From the NCBI GenBank assembly GCA_008360975.2, contig CM039182.1, positions 83,731,405-83,795,404 of the forward strand: a stretch of 64,000 bases of DNA, given 5' to 3'. Position 1 is the first letter of the stretch. Each line of letters opens with the position of its first letter. The DNA comes from Lichenostomus cassidix (Eukaryota; Chordata; Aves; Passeriformes; Meliphagidae). The notes under the pieces are model-generated. The model had not been told where the DNA came from, made no database searches, and saw only the letters and a list, made by a program, of their open reading frames with translations. A program made the translations under genes and the position numbers. Shown here in pieces: positions 52,281 to 63,026 of the stretch.

Positions 52281-54320
52281 CTTAGAAAAATAAGCATAAA
52301 GTATCAAGTAAAACTTGTTTTATGTTTCCTTACTGAACAATGCAAAAAGAATGATAAGTTTTATTCTAACTTAACTGAGATCCCACTGATAACAGAGCTG
52401 TTAAGCAGAGCTATCTGGAAGTCATTTACAGTCCTCACAGGGGGTCCATCTGCAGCCTTAATTTCAGATCTTGGATGTGCTGTATCAGTTTATACCTTTT
52501 AAATGATCTTCTGATAAAACAAAGAATCTTTTGTACAAAGAATAAGTTGTAACACATCTTTGGGTGTGATTGTTTTCGCAAGAGTTTTTGTTCTAGGGAG
52601 CTTAGTGGGAAACAACTTTCATTACCTTTCAGCAGTTACAGATTGTGCAAGTAAAATTTGACAGAAAAATTAAATAGTACTTGAATGTATTTTAACCTTG
52701 TTTTATGTGGGTTTTTTTACACAATCTGTCTGAGGGCAGAACTTTGAGTTTTAACGAGAGAAACAAATGTATCCACATAAAAATCTTCAGATTAATTGCA
52801 AATTTTCTCTTTGTGAGATAATTTTCTGCCCAAAATATTCCTATTTCCTTTTAAACAAACTTTGCCACAGAGAAAAAAAAAAAAACCCAAAAAACAACAC
52901 ACATTGTTTTGTTCAGCCCTCTCTTAATAGTAATGAAATAATGAATATTATGGTGTTATTAGTATTATATTGGTACTTAAGAGCCAATTCAAACAGATTT
53001 GAATTCCAAATACTTCACTGTTCTTCTTTAAAGAGCCTACAAAGCAAAAAAAAAAGCTTAAATAAAAAGAAATAAGTTAGTATAACCAGCCAGAATATGT
53101 CTACAAACAGGTTCACAATGCTTTTAATGGTACAGAATGTACTCATCAACATATTTAACAGATACAGGGGATCATAAAAATGGAAAAAGGGCAAATCAGA
53201 CACACATATGGTTGTAGGTAAAGCTGTAATGGGAAAGAGTAGTCTTGGGCTTTTGGTAATAGAAGAGTACAAAAAAGCTTTATCCAGAACCAATTATTTG
53301 AGACAAGTCAAGGCACAGATATGTCAAGAAACACATTCTAGTATGTCAATATCAATACCTGGAGTTTCTTTCTCAACTTTTTTCTCTTTATTTTACCCAT
53401 AGGTCTGTAGGTGAGTACATCTAGAAGGATTCTGGACTTTCTGATTGTACAGGGTGGCATTTCATCTTTAAGTACAAAGCTACACATATATATGTACATT
53501 ATATAAATGGTAATGGTAATCTTAAACCCCCAGCCAGACATGAGTAGAGAGTGGAAAGTAGAATAACTGTGATTTATGTATACATAGATATGTATATTGA
53601 CATTGCAAGAACAGCTATACTGTCTAGTCGATGAAATCATTAACATATTTTTTCTAATTTTAGGTCAAAACAATTATGCAAGACTTAAAATTGCCATGAT
53701 AAATCAGAAGATGACACATGACTAAAACATATTCTCTTCAAGAGTGATACTTCAGAACAATTTTCCCTTAAGGACACTAATGTTAAAAATGACCATTTCT
53801 CAATTAAGGTGACAGCAGATTATAAAAGTTCATTATGCATAAATGGGACTTTCTTTTTTTTAAATACTTCATAAGTGGAAAAGAAACCTCTGACGAATAA
53901 TTTATACATTAAAACAAAGGACTTAAGGGCATTGCCTGGCATTAATTAGAAGAAAAATTGTCATTTATAAGACCAAAAATGGTTTTAGGAAAGCAAACTA
54001 TAAATCAAGTTTTTAAGTGGAGTTAGAATAGTTCAGAACTCTCAAACTCCACGTATGCTTTGTAGTGACATTTCCCAAGAACTTGCAGACTCAAAGTTGA
54101 AGCAAAAATGGCTATGTTTAGAACAGCTATTATTAATTTATACCATAAACTCGGTGTTGTTAGGAAAAAGAGTAAACATTATACACTAGACATTATACAC
54201 TGTATCAAACACCCATGTTTTTCTCCATCCTCCTTGTATGTAGTGCTATAATATTTGTTCATAACATTTCTTCATCATTATCATCTGGAAATACAAAAAA
54301 ACCTGCCACTTTGCTTACTT
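52281..54320. other. AT-rich DNA, no gene seen
   Basis: Homopolymer A stretches near 52869-52884 and 53046-53055. No supported gene. It would be intronic if the minus-strand exon chain is real. Confidence 0.45.
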
Positions 54321-55379
54321 CACAGAATTATAGAATCACAGAATAAGCTGAATGGGAAGGGACCCACAAGGATAATCTAGTCCAGCTCCTGACCCTGCAC
54401 AGCACCATCCCCAAGAGTCACATCATATGCCTGAGAGCATTGTCCAAATGCTTCTTGAACTCTGTCAGGCTGTACTGTGACTGCTTCCCTGGGGAGCCTG
54501 TTCAGTGCCCAACAACCCTCTGGTGGAAGAACCTTTTTCTAATATCCAACATAAACCTCCCCTGAATTTCATTACATTTCTTCTAGTCCTGTCACTGTCA
54601 TGAGAGAGAAGAGATCAGTACCTACCCGTCCTCTTCCCCTCTCAAGGATATTGAAGATTGCAATGAGGTCTCCCCTCAGTCCCCTCTTGTCCAGGCTGAA
54701 CAGACCAAGTGCCCTCAGCTGCTCCTCATTCAGCTTCCACTCAAGGCCCTTCACCACCTTTGTTGCCCTCCTTTGGACACTTTCGAAATACCTTCATGCC
54801 TTTCTCATATTGTGGCACCCAGCACTGCCCCCAGCACTCAAGGTGAGGCTGCTCCAGTGCAGAGCAGAGCAGGACAATCCCCACCCTTGCCTGGCTGGCA
54901 ATGCTGTGCCTGATGCACCCCAGGATACACTTGGCCCTCCTGGCTGGCAGGGCACTGTTGACTCATGTTCAACTTGCCATCAACCAGAACCCCAAGTCCT
55001 TTCCTGCCACACTGCTCTCCAGCATACATCCAGACTGCTGTCCTTACATCCAAGGCTGCCCACTGCAGGTGCAGAATCTGTCACTTTGTTGCACTTCACA
55101 CGGTTGGTGATTGCCCAGCCCTTTAATTTGTGGAGGCGTCTCTGCAGGGTCTCCCTTCCCTTGAGGGAGTCAACAGCTGCTCCCAATTTTCATCATCTGC
55201 AAACTTGATGAATATCCCTTCCAGTCTTGCATCTATGTCATTAATGATGATGTTGAAGATGACAGAACTGAAGATGGAGCCCTGTGGAACCTCACAGGTC
55301 TCCAGTCTGATGTCACCACATTCACTATAACCCTTTGACCTGACCCATGGGCCAGTTGCTCATACATTACATGATGTGT

Positions 55380-55667
55380 TTATCCAGTTGTGAGCTGGAC
55401 ATTCTGTCCAGATGGATCCTGTGAGAGACAAAATCCAAATCCAAAAATCATTACATTCAAAATTATTACATCAAAATCCAAAATCATTACATCAACTGGC
55501 TTCCCTTGATCAGCTGGGTGGGTTGCCTTGTCGTAAAAAGAAATCAGCTTTGATAAGCAGGATTTTCCTCTCGTGAAGCCATGTTGACTGTCATCAATGA
55601 CTGCATTGTCTTTCAGGTGCTTTTTAATACCTCCCAGAATGATCTTCTCCGTAATTTTATCAGTCAC
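55380..55667 (-). pseudogene. CR1 RT N-terminal fragment with a tandem expansion
   Basis: Reads KITEKIILGGIKKHLKDNAV then DDSQHGFTRGKSCLSKLISF, the conserved start of the CR1 RT. After VDVMILDF the normal motif A continuation (SKAFDTVSH in CR1) is replaced by repeats of a short ILDF/IFGF-like unit. The DNA at 55431-55496 contains reiterated CAAAATCCAAAATCATTACAT words, a local tandem expansion inside the catalytic motif. Further downstream (55192-55203) the FADD box is intact in its frame. Confidence 0.85.
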
Positions 55668-55906
55668 TGTAGTTAGACTTACAGCCCTGTAATTTCTGTG
55701 GTACTCCTTCTTGCCCTTCTTAGAAAATCAGGACAATGTTTTCTGTTTTCCAGCTTCCAGTCAGCTGGGACCTCTCTGGATTCCCATGACCACTGACTTG
55801 GAAGTGTCCCTTGACTCCTTAAACAATAATTTGTCAGCACCAGCATCCTGGCTAGGAGGTCTATTGTAGCTTCCCAAAATTACATTTGCATTATTTGTTT
55901 GTCCCT

Positions 55907-56272
55907 TCATTCTTGTGCTGTTGTTCTCTCAACTGTGCCACTGCCAACCATGAGCTCCATACATTCTACCCCTTCTATTCCATACAGTGCCACCCTTCCA
56001 CCTCTTCTGCCCTGCCTATCCCTCCTGAAGAGCCTGTAATTGTCCAACAGGGCACTCCAGTCACAGGACTCATCCCACCAGGTTTCACTTATGCTAATGA
56101 TGTCACATCTCTGGGACTGGGCCAAAGCCTTGAGCTCCTCTTGTTTGTTCCCTGTGCTGCATGAATTGGTGAAGAAACACCTCAGGTGTGGTGCTTTGTA
56201 GCCAGCATAGCCAACACTTTGTGAAACAGACTGAGGGATCCCATCAGTTCTCATTTCCTCAAATTTGGGCAC
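55907..56272 (-). pseudogene. CR1 ORF2 endonuclease fragment
   Basis: Reads GNKQEELKALAQSQRCDIIS, then SETWWDESCDWSALLDNY and FRRDRQGRRGG, the N-terminal part of the CR1 apurinic/apyrimidinic-like endonuclease with its ETWWD metal-site motif. It ends after the VALY-G-EGVECMEL segment and the rest of the domain is deleted. Confidence 0.88.
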
Positions 56273-56485
56273 ACAATTGCATCACTCATCACTGGCAAGC
56301 CTCATTTTGTCCCTTCCCCCACTTCCAAGCTAGTTTAAAGCTCTGTCAACAAGCCCTGCTATCTCCTGTGCTAGAACTCTTTTTCTTCTCTGGGGCAGGT
56401 GCATCGTGTCAGGTTTCAGTAGACTAGGTGTTAAATAGATCATCCCATGGTCAACAAACACTAATTTTTTCCAATGACATCAGCC

Positions 56486-56786
56486 TCAGAGCCATGCATT
56501 GACTGCATAGGTGTGCCTATTCCTATGAATATTATTCCTTGTTCCTGGAAGAATCAAGGAAATCGCTACCTGTGCTCCTGAACCCTCTGCCGATTGTCCC
56601 AGAGTCCTGAAGTCTCTTTTGATTGTCCTTGAACTTGTCTTTGTTATTTTGTCGCTGCTGGTTTGAACAACCAATAGTGAATAGTAACCAGAGTGCCTTA
56701 GCAGACTGGAGAGTTTTCCAGTAATGTCCCTTATCCACACCCCTAGGAGACAGCAGACTTCCCTGTGAGTTGGGTCCAGTCTTCAT
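56486..56786 (-). pseudogene. CR1 ORF1 SGNH-hydrolase-like fragment
   Basis: Two overlapping frames together show TIKRDFRTLGQSAEGSGAQV and NRHTYAVNAWL, the region between the catalytic blocks of the esterase-like domain encoded by the end of CR1 ORF1. A frameshift separates the pieces. The C-terminal D-x-x-H block is not preserved in either frame as listed. Confidence 0.7.
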
Positions 56787-57024
56787 ATTGGGCCATTGGA
56801 AAGGGAAGGGATACCTGAAAGGGATTTTCCTTTTACAACTACCATTCTTTTCCTGTTAATAAACGAGGTCTTGATGCTGGCTACTTGTTAATTTAATGAA
56901 AATATAATTAATTTGTAATAATTAAAAACACTTACGATTAGTATACAAGAATTTTGGGATGTAACTTGTCATACAGAGCATCCAGGATTTCTGTTTTATT
57001 ATACACGTAAACAATTCAACATAC

Positions 57025-57178
57025 CAGTGGGACATAGAGGTTGTCCAGAGTTTTCCTGACTTTTTCTTCCTATTTCATGTGCTTCTGAGCAATATCCATG
57101 CCAGCAGCATTGTCTTGCCTCCTGCGCTTGTTGATGTTGACTGTCTCTTTGAATGCCCTGAAAGGTATTTGGGCACAG
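57025..57178 (-). pseudogene. Exon-like block with an in-frame stop, unknown protein
   Basis: On the minus strand an acceptor (CAACCTCCCCGCCCAG) leads into one base plus 51 codons ending CTG at a GTATGT donor (phase 0 exit). The peptide is AFKETVNINKRRRQDNAAGM, then DIAQKHMK, a TAG codon (bases 57070-57072), then EEKVRKTLDNLYVPL. The residues after the stop look as coding-like as those before it, so the TAG could be a disabling change (one base from CAG), or the block may be a piece of a processed pseudogene. The phase 0 exit matches the phase 0 entry of the block at 52109-52280. An alternative open frame without the stop exists (57075-57299). Confidence 0.33.
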
Positions 57179-58137
57179 CTGGGCGGGGAGGTTGTTTTGG
57201 TTTTTGTTTTGTATTCCAAGTTTTAATGTTACAGTGAAGTTTTGATCGTGAAATTCTCACACTGTCATGGCACCTCACACAATCTGTTGTGCTCAACATG
57301 TTTTCTGTAAGGGAAAACTTTCAGATAGATTGTTCTGCTCCATTACGAAAACAGATATTTTTAAACTGTATATGTTTCGAGTTTGTACATACATTTTCTA
57401 TTTGTCCCATGCCAATGTGGAGTTCTGAAAAAATAAAAGTCTCTGGAATGTACAACTTTGAGTCTGACATTTGATAAAGATCTTGAATTTTCATTTTTAT
57501 TCCTTTCCCTGTCCCAGGACGACAATTTGGTAAGTCTATATTTCCCAGTGGGTAAATAAATAGATAGCTATCATCCATCATTGTTACAGTGCAGTACCAC
57601 TGTCAGCCAGAAGTGTAATGAAGTGGCAAATATTTATCTAAACTGCAAGGAAAGTATCAATCTTACCTAATATTTGCCAGAATTTAGATGATTACTTTCC
57701 TGGGTATTTTTAAAACATATCTTTAGACAGGGATCTTTAAAAAAAATATTTTTACTTCTCTTTTTACTTGCTTCTGTGCACAATAGATTAGAAAGACATC
57801 AACAAACAGTGTTTGGTTAATCACTGTTATTTTACTGAGAAGGATTAAATGATTTATGTTGTTTCCTAAACCAAATAAAGTTAACTTTAATCAGATTAGC
57901 CTAATGCTTCTCACCAAACACTATTATCTTTGTACTAGTGGCATGTATCTTTTTCAGAATTGCAGTCTACTGCAGTACAGCCTTTCATTTAGCTTTTAAA
58001 ATGAAATTCATATCTGTGATTTTATAATTCCATCTTGGCATTATAGAATAAAATAATATTGGAAGTAATATACGCTCTGGAATATAAGGCTATGTATAAC
58101 ATCTTTTGGAGAGATCCAGAAATAACCTAATACCTTT
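57179..58137. other. AT-rich DNA, no gene seen
   Basis: No recognisable gene. The open frames at 57289-57474 (+) and 57321-57581 (-) lack context. Confidence 0.4.
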
Positions 58138-58348
58138 TTAGATTGGCTATTTCGAAAAATTTCTTCACCGAATGGCTGTCAAGCCTGAGTAAGTGGATGA
58201 GCCACCACCCCTGGAGGTATTTGTGGACATGGGGCACTGAGGGACATGGTTTAGTGGTGAACTTGGCAGTGCTGAGTTAACAGTTGGACTGGATGAACTC
58301 AAAGACCTTTTCCAGTATAAACAATGCTATAAATCTATGATTCTATAT
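58138..58348 (+). mobile_element. CR1 LINE 3' end, sense, short
   Basis: Begins within the AGATTGG...AAATTTCTTCAC block at the end of ORF2 and continues through GGAGGTATTTGTGGACATGG, GGACATGGTTTAGTGGTGAA and GTTGGACTGGATGA to the tail CTATGATTCTAT. This is the last two hundred or so bases of an avian CR1, a typical severe 5' truncation. Confidence 0.92.
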
Positions 58349-58483
58349 ATTTTGTCAGGATTTTTTGTATATCTGATATGTGGTGGGGAGGTCAAAGCCT
58401 GAATGGCATCCATTCTTTTCTACTGTGTACCCAAACTTTGGAGATGTTTAAGAATATTTCACATACAAATCTGTTTTCTCCAG

Positions 58484-58612
58484 AATATGCATGGGGAAGA
58501 AGTGCTCAGTTCTGATGCAAGAACTTGGGAGGCTTTGGACAAGAGCATGACAATCACTGGCACATCTGCTGATTCTGTCTTTGCCCCCAGAAACTTTATG
58601 ACCAGTGGATAG
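58484..58612 (+). CDS. Candidate terminal coding exon, unknown protein
   Basis: A good acceptor (CATACAAATCTGTTTTCTCCAG) is followed by 42 codons and a TAG: NMHGEEVLSSDARTWEALDK, then SMTITGTSADSVFAPRNFMT and SG. The composition is coding-like. A minus-strand frame is also open here, and no nearby AATAAA was noted. It could be a real last exon, a non-coding RNA exon, or chance. Confidence 0.24.
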   Translation, partial: NMHGEEVLSSDARTWEALDKSMTITGTSADSVFAPRNFMTSG

Positions 58613-58907
58613 TGATTTAGGGCTACATTTGTCTTTAAAAACTGCAGTTTAAACCACAGATAGAGATGTGGTTTTTGAGAAAGAATGGAAATACCTCTGT
58701 TTTTTCCCATAAACTGTGAAAAATTTGGGTTTTTGTTAAAGAAATTGATGTTTAAAAGGAAAGTACATATGAATATCTTTTAAAAATGTAATTCACTATT
58801 AAATTAAAGGCACTCCCAGGCTTCTATCTTAGTTATTACATTAATGTACTTCAATGTGAACTTGTTCTTTTCCAGAAAGTGCATATAGTAACATGTAAAT
58901 TAAATTT

Positions 58908-58930
58908 AAAAAAAAAAAAAAAAAAAAAAA
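58908..58930 (+). repeat. Poly-A tract
   Basis: Twenty-three consecutive A residues, with no recognised retrocopy upstream. Confidence 0.85.
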
Positions 58931-61900
58931 GAATTATTTAATTTCAGTCCCTGGACTAAAAAAGGAAAAAAAAAAAGCCAACAATCTCCCCAAAAATGTT
59001 ATTTTACTTTGTAGCTTTCCAACGCAATTTTGGAAATGCACATAATTTTTGATGTAATATTCAGTAAATTGAATCAGAAAGTACTTAGCTGCATGACTCT
59101 TCTCTAAATGATTTTAATTCTGCTGCCATTAATTTCAGGAAATATTGATTTGTTTTTCATTTTGTCTGTGGCTTTTGACAAGATATGTCCAGTAAATATC
59201 CTATGAATCAGGTGAGACTGATTGATAATGAGCAGTGTTCATCTATATGAACATAGTCACAGTGAGTTACGTTAAAGAATCAGAGAAGTGTTAAATATTA
59301 ATTTTCTGTTCTTCTAATATGTATCTTTAAATTAGTTTGTGGTTTGTCTTTATTGTGCGTGTGCACATCTTCCATCTTTCCACATTTTCTGTTCAGATCC
59401 CTTGCATGCTAAGTAGACAACAGCTGCATTTAGCTATTTTCCTACTAGTCATGTTTTTCTATATGCAGAAACACCAGGTGAAATCTCAGCCGTGGAAACA
59501 AGTGGAAATAGAGGCTGCAACTTTGATAATTAGTAAGAATAAATCATTCAGAAATCCCCAGTAGAGTTGCACCAGTATTGATTTTTCAGTTTAATAGTGG
59601 AGAACTTTTAGGTCCCCAACAGGTCCTTCCTAAATCACTAATATCATCTGCCAGAATTGCAACATTGGAACATAAATCTTTTAGATAAGCCCTGTGCATG
59701 TCAAGAACAAGACAGAAAAGGCCACCCAGCATATTGCAATAAAGTCTTCAGGGGAAACTTCAGGGGAAATCTAGTACAGTGATCCATTGAACTCCTTGTG
59801 ATGATCCAGTATGCCTGATTTAAAGAGGAGCTGAAAGGCAGACCCAGGAATGAATGTCTCATCCTTAGAAGCTGCCTGCATTTATCACAAGTCTTACAGG
59901 AGCAGGAATCAGTCGCGGAAATCAATGTTTATTTCCCCTCCTTAGCCTCCGGTATGGACACATTTGTGGGTGCTGAGAAACCTTGGGTCTTACCTATAAA
60001 TGACATTCATCACTACTCAGAGAAACACAGCAGAAGCCCCAGGCATTGCAAGCTAAACATTTTCTTTTGTGTCTTCATGTCCTCTTTCCAATACATTTTT
60101 CCAAGGTCTCTGCATTCAGCAAAGTTTGTCTTAAGCTGACCAATCAAACGTTTCTCTCGGGACATGTTTCTACTGGTTTTAGATGAAACTAGTGGTCAAT
60201 GCTAATTCTTATGTTATCTGTGTCGTAAGAATGATGAAAATAATCCCAAAGAGGTCCTTTTAGATTTATATTCCTTTCTTAAGGATGCCATTTAGTTACA
60301 AAGTTCCTCATATTCATTTTATGATGAACTTTGAGCTCTTACAACCACTATAATAGGGTGACGAGTATTCTCTCTGATGCTCTAGTGTCTTCTCATACAC
60401 TAAATTTCTGATAAATCTGCTGGTTTGATTCCCAACAGAAATAAAAGAAGGCCAGATTCCTTCTCTCTGCTGATGTTCCTTTTCCTTCTGGAAAAAGAAT
60501 CATTTCAGGAAGGTGCCAATAAGCTTCTCAAGGTTCTCACTGGAGCTGTAACATAAGTTGTAGAAATAATGCAAGTTAGAAAGGCCCGAAGCTGTGCTCA
60601 TACTACATTTAAAGGTAAACCACAAACTGAAAATGCACAATATGTCATATTACTCTAAAGATACAGATCTGTCAGATTTATGAGCTACTAAATATCTTAA
60701 AGTAGAAACCTTTAGCAAAATGCAGGAGAATTTACAGAAGATAAGTTTTCTCAGGAATGCAATACGTGCGCCTTTTCCCTTTCATATCAGTTTTCTGAGA
60801 AAGTTTTTACTTCCAATTAAGTTGTCTGAGAAAGAAAAAGTATGTGTCCATACATTACAGGAGCCATCTATTTTTAGGTACAGGATAGCATACAAATATG
60901 AAGGTTGTTTTTTTGCCTTTATTACCTTCTTGGTTGCTTCCAGCCACCAGGGAAATAAGCTAAATCTGTTCATCTTATGCTTCTGGTTTACACTTCCTCT
61001 CAAAAAAAACCCAAAACAATATGCTATGTTTGCTAGATAATTATTTTTTTTCCTACAGATTGTCATGCATCTGACTTTTGAACACTTATATAGCTAGAAG
61101 AGCAAAGTAAAACAACAGAACAAAACACAAACCATAACCCCCTCATGTGAGTGGCATTCCAAAGGGGAAATGTAGGCTTGAAATCAGAAAATGTCTTTCT
61201 CCCTTAATATATTTAATTGAGTGAGATTGACACTTTTTCCACGAATAATCGTTTTTTGTTATACGAAATTGGATCTGATGATTTCAGTACTCACATACAG
61301 AAAGAGTGAAACAATAAAGTAGAGAGGAAGTGACATCTAGGGCATCAGCATTTCAGAGAGCTGAGTACTAAACAGCTGAGTCTTAGTATTGCATTAGTCA
61401 TTTTACTACATGTGGAATTTAAGAAACTCAGAGATGATTCTGTGTGTCTATTTTTTCTTTTTGAAGAAGAAGTAAACAAAGATAAAAGACTGCAGAAGTT
61501 ACTCTGTGTAATATGATTCAATAATGTTCCATTTGGCTGTAGAATTCCTGGAAATAATGACAAGATACTTCAGAATAGAGGTTTATTGTCATAAAATATC
61601 TGACATAATTCAGGGATTTATCATACTTACTTAAAGAATGAGATTCTGTTTCTACATCAAACAAGAACATAAAGAGGTATGCCAATGACACAAGGAAAGT
61701 CCTTTTTTTTTCTAAACTCCTGCTGAGTAGTTTCAAATACATTTGTTTTTGCTGCTGAAGACACATATCCCAAAATTTTGTTTCCTCTGTATTGCAATGG
61801 ACAAAATATCTGTCCAAAGCTATGGATTGATGGTTTAAAAAGAGACAGACTCCCCACTTCATCTGGTAGCCCTGATATTTTTCAAAAAGCAGAGACAGTC

Positions 61901-62978
61901 TTCCTGTTTTACATTTGTTTTGCAATCAGTTCTGCACTTCCATTTCCCTCCCTTCTCTGGCCTTAAATGTGTAACTTTTCTGGTCCCTGTGTGCTCCTCC
62001 TGTAACTGGCTTTGCTAGCCTCTCTGAGCATCCTTTCACTGATTCCACCTTGGCAGTCCTCTATCCTACTGCATATCACAGTGAAGACTTTTATTCATTT
62101 TCCAAAATCTGAATTTTATGTGGTTATCTCAGCAATAAATAGGAATTTGCAATAACATATGAGAGAAAAATCCTATTACCTTTTTCATCTTTCAGAGTAG
62201 CTGCTGTTCTCCTTCTTGTGCTGGGAAGAAAACCTACAGGGAAGGAATTGACTTCAGTGAGTTGAACTAATACAGGGTAGCACCAAAGTGCTGGATCGAG
62301 TGTTGCAAGACTCCCTGTTCCCCCATTTCAGGAAAATGAACCTACATTTTTCTAATTTTTTTAATAATTACTTTGAGTCATCTCTTTAAATTATCTAAAC
62401 TTAAGTTTCTTGAAGGTTGAAATGTAATTGGCATAAACTGTAAACTGATAATGTCAGTGGGAAAATAACACAGTAATTGCATTTAAAACTCTTATTATGC
62501 TTTTTTCCTTATGATCCGATTCTCAGGGAAATAATGCTTTTCAGTGCCTTGAGTCCCTAAATTGAAATCAGTATTTTTAATATGAATTAAGTTTTTCTGA
62601 CTCATTGCATTAAGAAGTTTTGCAGCAATTGCTGCTTTTCATTGATTTATTCTCTCCCAGATAATCTCTTTCTTCCCAAACATGCTCTAAAATCTTAATA
62701 TTTTTTTTCCAACTTTCCGTTTCCTATTTTCAGTTGTATTGTATACAATCAGGAATGGCATTTAAGGATGCACCATCCCATTTCTTTCTGTCTCTTTAAG
62801 CAAAATGCATAAATCATTGATTGCAATTGCTGTTTGGATTTAAATTTTGGATAATTTGTCTTGTATTCTTAACAGAATTGCTTTCAGTCTGGGCTTGCAG
62901 GTGAATTGTACCTTCATAAATAATTAGAACTAGATCAATAGCATAAGAAATTAATTTTTCTAACCTACTTCACAAGAT

Positions 62979-63026
62979 AAGGTAAAGAAAAAAAGGGGGG
63001 TTTACCTTTTTTTTTTTTTTTACCTT
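62979..63026. repeat. Inverted A/T-rich repeat
   Basis: AAGGTAAAGAAAAAAA, then GGGGGG, is followed by a long T-run ending in TACCTT. The arms could pair as a hairpin with one mismatch. TTTACCTT also occurs twice in direct order. Confidence 0.6.

Larger units (their letters stand above)
54321..56800 (-). mobile_element. CR1 LINE, long but internally deleted, antisense
   Basis: The plus strand opens with the inverted CR1 tail (CACAGAATTATAGAATCACA) and the minus strand then reads, from high to low coordinate: the end of ORF1 (SGNH-hydrolase-like domain), the start of ORF2 endonuclease, a jump, the start of RT, the RT core and thumb, and the 3' UTR. Only about 1.9 kb separates the endonuclease start from the 3' end, whereas an intact CR1 ORF2 is close to 3 kb, so a large part of the endonuclease and the linker is missing. 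It is 5'-truncated near 56800. The 202-codon plus-strand open frame at 54600-55208 is purely antisense to it. Confidence 0.93.

Noticed and set aside
52011..52502. 163-codon open frame on the plus strand
   Set aside because: It overlaps the better supported minus-strand exon-like block and has neither a recognisable product nor good start context.
54600..55208. Longest open frame overall (202 codons, plus strand)
   Set aside because: It is antisense to the CR1 ORF2 on the minus strand, so it is a shadow of the retrotransposon.
61518..61925. 135-codon minus-strand open frame
   Set aside because: No recognised product and no donor site. The composition is that of the AT-rich background.
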